DNA of 64,000 bases, from NCBI GenBank assembly GCA_023420895.1, contig JAEZUY010000001.1, positions 1 through 64,000 on the forward strand, read 5' to 3'. The notes under the pieces were generated by a model. That model saw only the letters and a list, made by a program, of their open reading frames with translations. It made no database searches and was not told the DNA's origin. This DNA comes from Bacillota bacterium (GTDB taxonomy: Bacteria > Bacillota > Clostridia > Tissierellales > Gottschalkiaceae). The translations under genes and the position numbers were made by a program. Below, one piece after another: positions 1 to 8,703 of this stretch. Each line of letters opens with the position of its first letter. Positions within the stretch are counted from its first letter, which is position 1.

Positions 1-39
1 TTTTCTGAACTTTTCTTTAAGTTCTGAATAAAATTCCAT
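1..39 (-). CDS. ABC transporter ATPase, molybdate/tungstate type (N-terminal fragment)
   Basis: Only the first 13 residues are in the window (MEFYSELKEKFRK). A GGAGG ribosome site at 46-50 lies 6 bases before the ATG and overlaps the stop of the upstream permease. The position, directly after a ModB-like permease, and the pattern 'xxxKxKF' seen at the start of many ModC proteins suggest the ATPase of the same importer. The rest runs off the left edge, so the identity rests on context. Confidence 0.45.
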   Translation of the reverse strand, partial: MEFYSELKEKFRK

Positions 40-49
40 AATAATCCTC

Positions 50-856
50 CTAATCTCTAGTTCTTCTGTCTATTATATTATACAGAATCATGACTGCACT
101 TGCTATAAGTATGAGAACTGCCGAAAGTCCTATTCCTATGTCTATATCTCCTGTCGACATGTTGAGAAATATTGCAGTAGGCATCACTTCTGTTTTCAGT
201 CTCGTAGTTCCTACAAGCATCATTACAGCTCCGAATTCTCCAAGAGCTCTGTACCAGACTATCAGCGCTGTAGAGAGTATATCTCTTTTCATCATTGGTA
301 TAGTGACGTATTTTTAAACCTGCCATTCATTTGCACCGTATGAACGTGCAGCCATATAGTATTCATCATCTATCTTTCTTATGAAATCGCTGAGATTTTT
401 TATAGCAAAGGGCAGATTTACAAAAGCCTGTGCTATAATTATCCCCTGAACTGTGAAAATGAAATCAGTTCTGAGAACATCCATCATGAATTTCCCAATT
501 GGAGTCCTTCCGAAAAACAAAAGAAGAGCAATCCCTGCAACGAGGTGAGGAAGAGACATCGGTATGTAGAGAACCAGCTCAAAAAATCTCTTCATTCTCG
601 ATTCTGATGAACTTATTATAATGCATGTGGGTATTGCCGCTATCATCACAAATACAGCCGATATTAGGGTCGTTTTCAAACTCAGTTTTATCGCAAATAC
701 GGACTCTTCCATGACGATTGCTCTTGGAACTGTCGGCAGTCCTTCTACTGTTAAGAATAAAATTGGAAGTGCAACCAGTATTATGCATAATACAAAAAAG
801 AGACCCGATACTATCTTGACACCTCTATTTTTTAAAAGTCTATCTAAAGTTTTCAT
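50..856 (-). pseudogene. Molybdate/tungstate ABC permease broken by an in-frame stop
   Basis: Read as one frame this is a 268-residue inner-membrane permease of the ModB/WtpB/CysW family with several hydrophobic segments. A TAA codon at 314-316 follows GANEWQV; reading simply continues in the same frame as KYVTIPMMKRDIL and then ALGEFGAV, which is the conserved EAA loop and the ModB signature. The stop therefore replaces one residue, probably Phe, at the site that contacts the ATPase. No base is gained or lost. It would be non-functional unless the stop is read through or is a sequencing error. The binding-protein gene upstream is also a remnant, which supports decay. An intact modABC copy lies at 42988-45249. 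Confidence 0.8.
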
Positions 857-914
857 CTTATCACCTTTCCAGACTTCAAGCTGATAAGCTTATGTCCTTT
901 TGTCATATTTTATG

Positions 915-955
915 CAAATAAAAAAAACAAACGTCTATATGATATAGACGTTTGC
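915..955 (-). terminator. Intrinsic terminator after the binding-protein remnant
   Basis: The arms at 928-940 and 942-954 form a near-perfect stem (CAAACGTCTATAT). On the minus strand it is followed by a run of T from 927 down to 921. It sits between the binding-protein remnant and the permease, so it would separate them transcriptionally. Confidence 0.75.
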
Positions 956-1027
956 AGTTTAGCTATTAAATTAACACTTAATAAGAGGAACAATTTGGAT
1001 TATGCAGTGTCTAAGTATCTTTATCAA

Positions 1028-1315
1028 TTACTGATTTACAGGATCAAATCCGTAATTGCTGAATGCTTCTTTTCCTTTTTCAGAAGCTGCAAAATCTACG
1101 AATGCCTGTGCATCATCTTTATGTTCTGTGTTTTTAAGAACACATATAGGTATTATCTGGTCAACATTCTGGTTTTCCGGTATCTCAATTATTTCTAACT
1201 GATCGTTATGATATACAGAGTCTTTTGTAACTATTGCGGCATCAACTGTGTCAGTTGCGCCAAACTGTGCTGCTATCTCATTTATAGTAGCTGCTTTCGA
1301 TATATTATCTTTTAT
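1028..1315 (-). pseudogene. Molybdate/tungstate-binding protein, C-terminal remnant
   Basis: The minus strand is open for about 96 codons ending at TAA 1028-1030, with the ending AFSNYGFDPVNQ. This matches the C-terminal lobe of ModA/WtpA-type periplasmic proteins (a block like FVDFAASEKGKEAF, then an aromatic-rich end), and resembles the end of the intact ModA at 44374. There is no start codon, signal peptide or N-terminal lobe. An in-frame TAA at 1316-1318 sits just upstream. At 1319-1400 the next bases read as an unrelated short frame containing TGA, so the 5' part has been deleted or replaced. Confidence 0.75.
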
Positions 1316-1402
1316 TTAAAAAGTCAATAGCAAAATAACTGTTTCAAGAATATCTTCCATTTATCTTAACCGTTTCAGTTTTTAATTTCTTTATTTTTAA
1401 CA

Positions 1403-1437
1403 GAAAAAGCGTCCGGCAATACTGCCGGACGCTTTTT
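1403..1437. terminator. Strong bidirectional terminator after hemL
   Basis: GCGTCCGGCA at 1409-1418 pairs with TGCCGGACGC at 1423-1432 around a 4-base loop. A run of A lies on the left and a run of T on the right, so it works in both directions. It ends the tetrapyrrole operon, whose last gene stops at 1459. Confidence 0.9.
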
Positions 1438-1458
1438 TACATAAATATATAATGTTTT

Positions 1459-2724
1459 TTAATAGCTTCTCAATGTTTCAAGAAACTGGTTTATATCGCT
1501 GTCTGAATGCTGAACTGAAAGGAACATTCCTTCGAACTGAGACGGCGCTATATATATTCCGTTCTTTATCATATGTTTAAATACCGAGCTGTACATTTCT
1601 GTATCTGATTTCAGCGCATCTTCATAAGTCTCAACTTTATCCAGCTCATTGTAGAACACCGTCATCATAGATCCCACTCTGTTTACAACTACAGGTATTC
1701 CTTTTTCCTCAGCCACATCGCATATTCCGTCTTCAAGTCTCGCTCCAAGATATTCCATATAATCATAGTAGTCGAAATTTTCATGAAGTTTTTTAAGTGC
1801 GGCGTATCCTGCTGCCATAACTATAGGATTTCCTGACATTGTTCCTGCCTGATAAACTTCTCCAAGCGGCGAAAGATGCTCCATTATATCTCTTCTTCCA
1901 CCGTATGCTCCCGAAGGAAGTCCTCCTCCCATGACTTTAGCATAAGTCACAAGATCAGGCTTCACACTGTAAAGACTCTGTGCTCCTTTATAAGCTACTC
2001 TGAACCCGGTCATGACTTCATCGAATATCAGAAGCGCCCCGTTTTTCATGCAGAGTTTTTTAAGTGTCATAAGGAACTCTTCTTTAGCCGGAACTACTCC
2101 CATATTCCCCGCTATAGGTTCTATTATAACTCCTGCTATTTCTTCTCCGTATTTGCTGAATACTTCTTCAATGCTGTCTATATCATTGTATTTTGCAAGA
2201 ACAGTGTTCTGTATTATTTCTTCCGGAACGCCTTTTGAGCCCGGTATTCCTTCTGTAAGAACTCCTGAACCTGCACTTATAAGAAATCCGTCATAATGTC
2301 CATGATAATTCCCTTCGAACTTCACGATTTTCTTTCTTCCTGTGAAACCTCTCGCAAGTCTCGCAGCGCTCATAGTCGCTTCAGTACCCGAATTGACCAT
2401 TCTTATCATGTCTATATTGTCCAGAGTGCTGCATATATGTCTTGCCATATCCAGTTCAAGTCTTGTAGGGCTTCCAAATGAAACTCCCTTTTCAGCAGTG
2501 TTTTTTATTGCATTTACAACATCTTCATCTGCCTGTCCGAGAATTGCAGGACCCCATGCTCCTACATAGTCAGTGTATTTCTTACCTTCCTCATCAAAAA
2601 TATACGCTCCTTTTCCTTCTTTTATTATCGGCGGAGTTATTCCCATTCCTTTATACGCTCTTACAGGACTGTTGACTCCTCCGGGCATATATATTTTCGA
2701 TTCTTCAAATATTTCCTTATTCAA
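1459..2724 (-). CDS. hemL: Glutamate-1-semialdehyde 2,1-aminomutase
   Basis: PLP enzyme converting glutamate-1-semialdehyde to 5-aminolevulinate, the second step of the C5 heme pathway. About 421 residues, normal for the family. NSGTEA near residue 111 binds cofactor phosphate, FDEVMTGFR is the conserved Asp block, and the PLP lysine is in YAKVMGGGLPSG near residue 263. I chose TTG at 2722-2724 because GGAGGA at 2731-2736 is ideally spaced from it and it lies 2 bases after the hemB stop. An upstream ATG at 2745 would overlap hemB and place the ribosome site inside the coding region. It is the last gene of the operon. Confidence 0.95.
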   Translation of the reverse strand: MNKEIFEESKIYMPGGVNSPVRAYKGMGITPPIIKEGKGAYIFDEEGKKYTDYVGAWGPAILGQADEDVVNAIKNTAEKGVSFGSPTRLELDMARHICSTLDNIDMIRMVNSGTEATMSAARLARGFTGRKKIVKFEGNYHGHYDGFLISAGSGVLTEGIPGSKGVPEEIIQNTVLAKYNDIDSIEEVFSKYGEEIAGVIIEPIAGNMGVVPAKEEFLMTLKKLCMKNGALLIFDEVMTGFRVAYKGAQSLYSVKPDLVTYAKVMGGGLPSGAYGGRRDIMEHLSPLGEVYQAGTMSGNPIVMAAGYAALKKLHENFDYYDYMEYLGARLEDGICDVAEEKGIPVVVNRVGSMMTVFYNELDKVETYEDALKSDTEMYSSVFKHMIKNGIYIAPSQFEGMFLSVQHSDSDINQFLETLRSY

Positions 2725-2726
2725 TT

Positions 2727-3695
2727 CTATTCCTCCTTCAGCCATTCTGCAGCTTCTAATGCATAGTAAGTTATTATGAGATCTGCTCCTGCTCTCTTTA
2801 TCGATGTGAGAACTTCAAGCGCTATTTTCTTTTCATCTATGACTCCAGCTTTTCCTGCCGCTTTTATCATAGAATATTCTCCGCTCACATTGTATGCGGC
2901 TATCGGAGCATCGAATCTCTCTCTTGCCTTAGATATTACATCGAGATACGAAAGCGCAGGTTTGACCATGACTATATCTGCTCCTTCTAGAATATCTTCC
3001 TCTATTTCACTCATCGCTTCTCTTGAGTTCGCAGGATCCATCTGATAAGACTTTCTGTCTCCGAACTGAGGTTTTGACCCTGCAGCCGATCTGAAAGGTC
3101 CATAGAACGAAGAAGCATATTTAGCACTGTATGCCATTATAGGAACTCTTTTAAATCCGTTATCATCTAGAATTTCCCTTATCGCCTCTACTCTTCCGTC
3201 CATCATATCTGAAGGCGCAACCATATCTGCTCCTGCTTTGGCATGAGAGAGAGCTATCTTTGAAAGATATACGAGTGTATCATCATTGTCTATTTCTTCT
3301 CCGTGGAGTATTCCGCAGTGACCATGGTCAGTATACTGACACATGCACACATCAGTTATTATATAAATTTCAGGATTTATCTCTTTCAGTTTTCTTACAG
3401 CTTTCTGAACTATTCCGTCTTCTGCCCACGCTTCAGTTCCTACAGAGTCTTTGCTCTTAGGTATTCCGAAAAGAAGTACTGCTTTGACTCCGGCTTTTTC
3501 TACTGCTTCAGCAGCTTCATGAATTCTGTCCAGTGAGTAATGATAATTTCCCGGAAGTCCGTCTATCTCCTCTTTTATATTTTCTCCTTCTACTGCAAAA
3601 ATAGGATATATGAAATCTGAAGCTGAAATTTTAGTTTCTGCAACTAGTTCTCTTATCCTGCTGTCAGTTCTGAGTCTTCTGTGTCTTTTGAACAT
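2727..3695 (-). CDS. hemB: Porphobilinogen synthase (ALA dehydratase)
   Basis: Condenses two 5-aminolevulinate molecules to porphobilinogen in the cytoplasm. It is 322 residues, full length. Schiff-base lysines are visible in YSAKYASSFYGPFR (about K192) and VMVKPALSYLD (about K245). The zinc-type cysteine motif DVCMCQYTDHGHC at about 116-127 marks a zinc-dependent enzyme rather than the magnesium-only type. It sits between cobA/hemD and hemL in a tightly spaced minus-strand operon. Confidence 0.96.
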   Translation of the reverse strand: MFKRHRRLRTDSRIRELVAETKISASDFIYPIFAVEGENIKEEIDGLPGNYHYSLDRIHEAAEAVEKAGVKAVLLFGIPKSKDSVGTEAWAEDGIVQKAVRKLKEINPEIYIITDVCMCQYTDHGHCGILHGEEIDNDDTLVYLSKIALSHAKAGADMVAPSDMMDGRVEAIREILDDNGFKRVPIMAYSAKYASSFYGPFRSAAGSKPQFGDRKSYQMDPANSREAMSEIEEDILEGADIVMVKPALSYLDVISKARERFDAPIAAYNVSGEYSMIKAAGKAGVIDEKKIALEVLTSIKRAGADLIITYYALEAAEWLKEE

Positions 3696-3721
3696 CGTAT
3701 CATCCCTATTCTTTTTATTTT

Positions 3722-5197
3722 TTATACTTCATTCTTGTTTTTCATTTCAATTATCTTATCTATTATTCCTTCTACAGAATATTTTCTGCTTATTTCACAT
3801 CCGAGACCCGCCTCTTCAACTGCTTTCGCAGTTATAGGCCCTATAGCTATTATCTTCTTTTCTCTCACTTCTTCTATTCCGAACATCTTAACAGTATTTT
3901 TGAAAGTCGAAGGCGATGTGAATACTATTATATCTACACCTTCTAAATCTTCATATCCTCTTCTGTCCCCGCATACAGTTCTGTACAAATCGAAAGAATC
4001 CGCTTTAAGGCCCCTTTCTCTGAATTTATCCACGAGATAGTCTCTTCCGTTCTCTGATTTTGGAAAAAGAGCTTTCTCTCCTTTTCTTATCTTATTTTCA
4101 AGAGCTTCATACAGTCCTTCAAGCGTAAACTTTTCTGCTGTTATATAAGGAACTATTCCTCTTTTTTTCAGAGCATCTGCAGTCTTTTCTCCTATTGCAG
4201 GAAATTTTGCTGATATCCTTCTTATATCTATATTTCTCTCTATTATTTCATCAAAGAAGAACTCTATAGCATTGACACTGTTCAGAATTATATAATCGTA
4301 GAAATCGAGTCCTTTTATGAAAGGCTCTATTCCTCCTTCTATCTTTTCTGTCTTTATAGAATTTATTTCAGTGACTTCAGCGCCAAGACTGTAGAGCTTT
4401 TCTCTCATTTCTCCGGCCTGCTCTTTCGATCTGGTTATACATATATTCAGTCCTGAAAGAGGCTTTTTAATATGCCAGTCTAATTCCTCCTCCAGATTTA
4501 CAACTTCTCCGAAAACTATTATGCATGGAGATTTAAGTTCAGCTTCTGCAGCTTTTTTTGAAATATCTTTAAGTTTTCCGACAACTTTTTTCTGTTTAGA
4601 AGTCGTCCCTTTCATTATGACAGCAGCCGGTGTGTTTTCATCTTTTCCTGCATCTAGAAGTCTTTTCTGTATAATTTCTATATTTGAAAGACCCATCATG
4701 AATATCAGCGTTCCTGAGAGTCTTGAAACAGCATCCCAGTCTATATTCAGTCTTTCAGCGCTCATACCGGTGAAAACATGAAAGGACTGTGAAAGTCCTC
4801 TGTGAGTCACAGGTATTCCGGCGTAATTTAAAACTGAAACGAATGAAGTTACACCGGAAATAGTCTCAAATTCTATTCCGTTTTCTTTAAGCGCAAGAGC
4901 TTCTTCTCCGCCTCTTCCGAATATATAGGGATCTCCGCCTTTTACTCTTCCTACTGTGTGTCCTTCTTTTGCGGCTTTTATGAGCATTTCATTTATTTCA
5001 TCCTGTTTCTTGTAATGATTTCCGGGAGTCTTTCCGCAGTAATATATCTCACAATCATCTTTTGCAAATCTCAGCAGACTTTTCGGCGCCAATCTGTCGT
5101 AGAAAAGCACGTCAGCTTCTTTCACTGCATCGGCCGCTTTTAAAGTGACCAGCTTTTCATCCCCTGGACCTGCGCCTATTAAATAGACTTTTCCCAA
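3722..5197 (-). CDS. cobA-hemD: Uroporphyrinogen-III C-methyltransferase / uroporphyrinogen-III synthase fusion
   Basis: A 491-residue two-domain protein. Residues 1 to about 240 are a SAM-dependent SUMT domain with YLIGAGPGD at the start, VKGGDPYIFGRG, and a GVTSF block; it makes precorrin-2. Residues about 245 to 490 are a HemD fold beginning NICITRSKEQAGEM with IVFTSPSTFKN near the end; it closes hydroxymethylbilane to uroporphyrinogen III. This fusion is common in clostridia. The start is TTG at 5195-5197, with AGGAGG 7 bases before it. Uroporphyrinogen III made here serves siroheme and cobalamin. Confidence 0.95.
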   Translation of the reverse strand: MGKVYLIGAGPGDEKLVTLKAADAVKEADVLFYDRLAPKSLLRFAKDDCEIYYCGKTPGNHYKKQDEINEMLIKAAKEGHTVGRVKGGDPYIFGRGGEEALALKENGIEFETISGVTSFVSVLNYAGIPVTHRGLSQSFHVFTGMSAERLNIDWDAVSRLSGTLIFMMGLSNIEIIQKRLLDAGKDENTPAAVIMKGTTSKQKKVVGKLKDISKKAAEAELKSPCIIVFGEVVNLEEELDWHIKKPLSGLNICITRSKEQAGEMREKLYSLGAEVTEINSIKTEKIEGGIEPFIKGLDFYDYIILNSVNAIEFFFDEIIERNIDIRRISAKFPAIGEKTADALKKRGIVPYITAEKFTLEGLYEALENKIRKGEKALFPKSENGRDYLVDKFRERGLKADSFDLYRTVCGDRRGYEDLEGVDIIVFTSPSTFKNTVKMFGIEEVREKKIIAIGPITAKAVEEAGLGCEISRKYSVEGIIDKIIEMKNKNEV

Positions 5198-5284
5198 TAA
5201 TATTCCTCCTTTCTCTTAAATCATTTGCCGAATCTTCCATACATTTTTCATATGAAAACTTTCAATTCATATATGTTTTTTCTG

Positions 5285-6160
5285 CTATTCGTGTTTTAAA
5301 ATTTTCTCCGCCAGTTTCTCTCCCAGTCCGAATCTGTCTTCTATATTTCCTTCTATATCTTCTCTCACAAGCTTTCCGTTCAGCTCATACATTCCTATAA
5401 TATACAGTTTTCCGCTTTCATAAACTGAATATGCTCCTATAGGAGTGTGACAGTCGCCGTTCAGCGCTCTCATGAAACTTCTTTCTCCTTCAATCTTCAT
5501 TCTCTCAAGCTCATCGTCTATTTTTCTCAGTTCTCTGTCGTATTCACTGTCTTTTAAAGTTTCAACTCCAAGCGCTCCCTGTCCCACTGCCGGAATGAAT
5601 TTTTCCGGATTGAATTTCTGAGTTATGAGATGCTGAAGATCCATTCTTATGAGTCCTGACGATGCGAGAATAACTCCATCGAGATTTTCTGTCTCTATCT
5701 TCCCTATTCTAGTCTGAATATTTCCTCTTACCGGAACGACTTCTATATCCGGTCTCACTTCTCTTACTATCTCTCTTCTTCTTATACTTGAAGTCCCTAT
5801 TCTCGCATTTTTCGGAAGTTCGTCAAAACTTATTCCGTCTTTTCCTACAAATGCATCCGTCACATCTTCTCTAACTGGAATAGCTGAGAGACTGAAATCT
5901 CTGTAAAGTTCAAAAGGCATATCTTTCATGCTGTGTACTGCACAGTGCGAAGTCCCTTCTAAAAGAGAATGTTCAATCTCTTTTATAAAAACTCCTTTGC
6001 CTCCTATCTTGTCTATAGTCACATCGAGTCTCTTGTCTCCCAGAGTCTCTATAAGAAGCTTTTCAGCTTCAAGTCCTAAGTCGTTCTTTATCCTGTCTAT
6101 TACATAATCGGCCTGAGCCTGGGCAAGAAGCGATCTTCTAGTCCCCACTATTATCTTCAA
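5285..6160 (-). CDS. hemC: Hydroxymethylbilane synthase (porphobilinogen deaminase)
   Basis: Polymerises four porphobilinogens to hydroxymethylbilane. It is 291 residues. Key features are GTRRSLLAQAQ at the N-terminus, the catalytic Asp in HSMKDMP (about D80), and the dipyrromethane-cofactor cysteine in NGDCHTPIGA (about C237). The start is TTG at 6158-6160 behind GGAGGTG. It overlaps the end of the siroheme-type gene by 23 bases, implying coupled translation. Confidence 0.95.
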   Translation of the reverse strand: MKIIVGTRRSLLAQAQADYVIDRIKNDLGLEAEKLLIETLGDKRLDVTIDKIGGKGVFIKEIEHSLLEGTSHCAVHSMKDMPFELYRDFSLSAIPVREDVTDAFVGKDGISFDELPKNARIGTSSIRRREIVREVRPDIEVVPVRGNIQTRIGKIETENLDGVILASSGLIRMDLQHLITQKFNPEKFIPAVGQGALGVETLKDSEYDRELRKIDDELERMKIEGERSFMRALNGDCHTPIGAYSVYESGKLYIIGMYELNGKLVREDIEGNIEDRFGLGEKLAEKILKHE

Positions 6161-6824
6161 TTACTTCACCTCCGTAAAAAAGTTTCAGTACAGTGTCCGC
6201 CTTCCCTCTCTCAAAAAAGAAAAAGAAATCGTCTGAATTTATGAACTTCATAATCTCGTATCTCTTTTTTTCATCAAATTTTCTTCTAATTTTCTTTCTG
6301 AGAGAAGCGGCATAATCTATAAAATCATCGTATTTTTCCGCTGTTTCTCTTATTTTTTCCGAAATAAAGACCGATGTCATCGGCGAACCTGATTTCGTGC
6401 TCACCGATATATCAGCATTCTCTGTGCTTATCTGCATAGGCACTATGATATTTCCTTTTCTCCATTCCGGTCCGTAAAGACACAGCTTCTTCAGTTTTCT
6501 GCATTCAGCGAGAACTTCTCCATTGAATTTCTCGTCACTGGTCGCCGCGATAATTATGTGATAGTCTCCGATTATCTCGTGACTGTATTCTGAAATTCTC
6601 GAAATAGTTCCAGACTCTATCTTTTCTTTTAAGAATCTGCTCTCAATCTCTTCAGAATATATATCAGGTTCAATATTCTGATTCAGAAAAGACCTCCCTT
6701 TTATTTCAGCGGCTCTTCCGCCTCCAAGAATCAGGACATCTATTTCAGGACTCACGGAAATAATCTTCCAGCCTCTGTCTTTACTATTTTTTAAATGAAT
6801 ATCTTCTTTATCATCTCTATGCAT
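6138..6824 (-). CDS. Precorrin-2 dehydrogenase / siroheme synthase N-domain protein
   Basis: A 228-residue protein with an NAD-binding motif (VLILGGGRAAEIKG) near residue 30, followed by a C-terminal half with KSGSPMTSVFISEKIRE, as in SirC/Met8p/CysG-N proteins. These oxidise precorrin-2 to sirohydrochlorin and sometimes insert the metal. It overlaps hemA upstream by 34 bases and hemC downstream by 23. The N-terminal 25 residues before the Rossmann motif are charged and unlike most relatives, so the start is uncertain, although a GGAG lies 6 bases before this ATG. Confidence 0.85.
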   Translation of the reverse strand: MHRDDKEDIHLKNSKDRGWKIISVSPEIDVLILGGGRAAEIKGRSFLNQNIEPDIYSEEIESRFLKEKIESGTISRISEYSHEIIGDYHIIIAATSDEKFNGEVLAECRKLKKLCLYGPEWRKGNIIVPMQISTENADISVSTKSGSPMTSVFISEKIRETAEKYDDFIDYAASLRKKIRRKFDEKKRYEIMKFINSDDFFFFFERGKADTVLKLFYGGEVIEDNSGD

Positions 6825-7975
6825 TCTTCTCCGTTTCCTTTCAGATATTCTTCTTTCAGAACCTCAATAGCCCTGTTCACATAAGCATTTGCCACGCTTT
6901 CCATAAGAACGTGAGAGTATTCCTCTATATTTTTAGTTTCCATCTTATTCACAAAACTTCTATGTCTCCTAGAAACGATTTCTTCTTTTTTCTCGTTCAT
7001 CTGAAGAATATAAGGAATTATATCTTTAGTCGCCTTCCAGTCATTGAATTCCTTTATATATTTATCAAGAATATATCTGTGACTGTTCATAATTCTTTCT
7101 CTTTCAAGCTGATTTTCATGGTCCATCTCGTCGAGTCTGTCTATATTGAAAACTTCAGCGCCTTCTATTTCTGAAACATCTTTTTCAATATCTCTTGGAA
7201 CAGCAAGGTCGAACATAAGCTTGTTTTTAAGATCTTCATGCTTTCTGACTACGGTATGCGGCGCCGATGTTGCAGATATTATGCAGTCCGTCTTTTTATA
7301 GTATTTCTCTCTCTTTGAAAAATCTATGAATTCAACCTTGGGATCGAAATAGTCTATATCGCTTCCTTCTCTTGCAACTATATAGATTTTGTCGAAATCG
7401 TTCGGAAGAATGTATTTCAGAGTGAGCTTTCCCACTTCTCCGTATCCTATTATCATGAATCTTCTGCAGCCTCTTTTTATGCTTTCTTTAACAGATATAG
7501 AAGAATACGATATAGGTATTCTGTAGAGTTTCGCTTCTTTTCTGAATTCTTTTCCGCATCTTATTACTTTTTTGAAAAGTCGCGAGAATTCTCCTCCCAG
7601 GGTTCCGTTTTTAAGAGATATTTCATAAGCTTTTTTCACCTGAGACAGAATCTGGTCTTCTCCTTTTATAAGCGAATCAAATCCGCATACAAGATTCATG
7701 AGATGTTCTATCGTCTCTTTCTCATCTTTGTAAAAAGTGTATTTTTTGAGTTCTATGTCCCATCCCATTATGCTGAATACTGTATCTCTCATATCTTCGC
7801 TTTTCTCATCTGCAATAAAGAATATCTCCGTTCTGTTGCATGTGCTTAAAATTACTGATTCATATACCGCTTCGTCAAGGATATTAAGATACCGTTCTAT
7901 TCTCTTAGTAACTATAGAAAACTTTTCTCTTATCTCTATTGGAAGCGTATGGTCCACGCCGATTGACTGAATCAT
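6791..7975 (-). CDS. hemA: Glutamyl-tRNA reductase
   Basis: NADPH-dependent reduction of glutamyl-tRNA to glutamate-1-semialdehyde, the first committed step of the C5 pathway. It is 394 residues. The nucleophilic cysteine is in LSTCNRTE (about C46), CGFDSLIKGEDQIL is the next conserved block, and FMIIGYGEVGKL begins the NADPH domain. Its ATG overlaps the cbiJ TGA as ATGA, so it is translationally coupled to the corrin gene. Confidence 0.95.
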   Translation of the reverse strand: MIQSIGVDHTLPIEIREKFSIVTKRIERYLNILDEAVYESVILSTCNRTEIFFIADEKSEDMRDTVFSIMGWDIELKKYTFYKDEKETIEHLMNLVCGFDSLIKGEDQILSQVKKAYEISLKNGTLGGEFSRLFKKVIRCGKEFRKEAKLYRIPISYSSISVKESIKRGCRRFMIIGYGEVGKLTLKYILPNDFDKIYIVAREGSDIDYFDPKVEFIDFSKREKYYKKTDCIISATSAPHTVVRKHEDLKNKLMFDLAVPRDIEKDVSEIEGAEVFNIDRLDEMDHENQLERERIMNSHRYILDKYIKEFNDWKATKDIIPYILQMNEKKEEIVSRRHRSFVNKMETKNIEEYSHVLMESVANAYVNRAIEVLKEEYLKGNGEECIEMIKKIFI

Positions 7976-8703
7976 AATATCATCTCCAGTATCTCATCTA
8001 TACTTCCAGTTCCCTCTTCTCTGTCTCTTTTCAACACAAGAGGCTCTATTCCGAGCTCCAGACATGCATCTATCTTTTCCTGAGTTCCTCCGGAATTTCC
8101 GCTGTTTTTCATGACTGCATAGTCAGCTTTATAGTTTTCAAAAAAAGCCTTGTTGAAATCTTTTGAAAAAGGTCCGAGAACAGCGACTATGTCTTTAAGC
8201 GCTATATTGTTCTCCCTGCATATATCGATTCCGTACTGTGCAGGAAGAATTCTGTAGACGAATCTGTTATTTCCTCTTACAGATTCAAACTCTCCTATAT
8301 CTTTGCTGCCCGTTGTAAAAAATACAGTTCCTTCTATTTCTGAAAGATATTCTTTCAGTGTTTCTATATTTTCAAAATTTCTGCAATTAGATACATCGGC
8401 TTCGTCCCTTATAAATCTTATATATGAAATTTCTCTCTCTTCTGCGGCTTTCTTTGCATTTCTGCTGACTTCTTTTGCAAAAGGATGAGACATATCTACT
8501 GCTGTACTTATTTTCTCTTCATCTATAAACTTCTTCATCTCTTCAAAATTCATTTTTCTTATCACGGCTTTGTTTCTGTATTCCGGAATTTGAAGAAGTC
8601 CTTCTTCAGAAACTACTGTCACTATATAGTCTTCTATATTTTCATCCGAAAATTTTTTCAAAAGCTCCCTTGTCTCTGAAGTTCCTCCTATTATCCAGAT
8701 CAA
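7972..8703 (-). CDS. cbiJ: Precorrin-6A / cobalt-precorrin-6A reductase
   Basis: A 243-residue CbiJ/CobK family reductase that uses NADPH to reduce the corrin macrocycle. The start IWIIGGTSETREL and the block AVDMSHPFAKEVSRNA are typical, as is the late VMKNSGNSGGTQEKI motif. The start is TTG at 8701-8703, overlapping the cbiH stop as TTGA. It is separated from most other cbi genes, which lie at 15181-22625. Confidence 0.9.
   Translation of the reverse strand: MIWIIGGTSETRELLKKFSDENIEDYIVTVVSEEGLLQIPEYRNKAVIRKMNFEEMKKFIDEEKISTAVDMSHPFAKEVSRNAKKAAEEREISYIRFIRDEADVSNCRNFENIETLKEYLSEIEGTVFFTTGSKDIGEFESVRGNNRFVYRILPAQYGIDICRENNIALKDIVAVLGPFSKDFNKAFFENYKADYAVMKNSGNSGGTQEKIDACLELGIEPLVLKRDREEGTGSIDEILEMIL

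Noticed and set aside
50..856. Two separate functional permease subunits
   Set aside because: Both halves are in one frame across a single TAA, and the second has no ribosome site or independent start; together they form one ModB-like protein.
1319..1360. Selenocysteine codon at the TGA in the short frame
   Set aside because: The frame is a 25-codon scar with another stop soon after and no supporting stem-loop recognised.
3610..4040. Open plus-strand frames opposite hemB and cobA/hemD (and similar long antisense frames elsewhere)
   Set aside because: They mirror real genes with strong family motifs, have no ribosome sites, and show leucine/serine/phenylalanine-rich nonsense typical of antisense frames.
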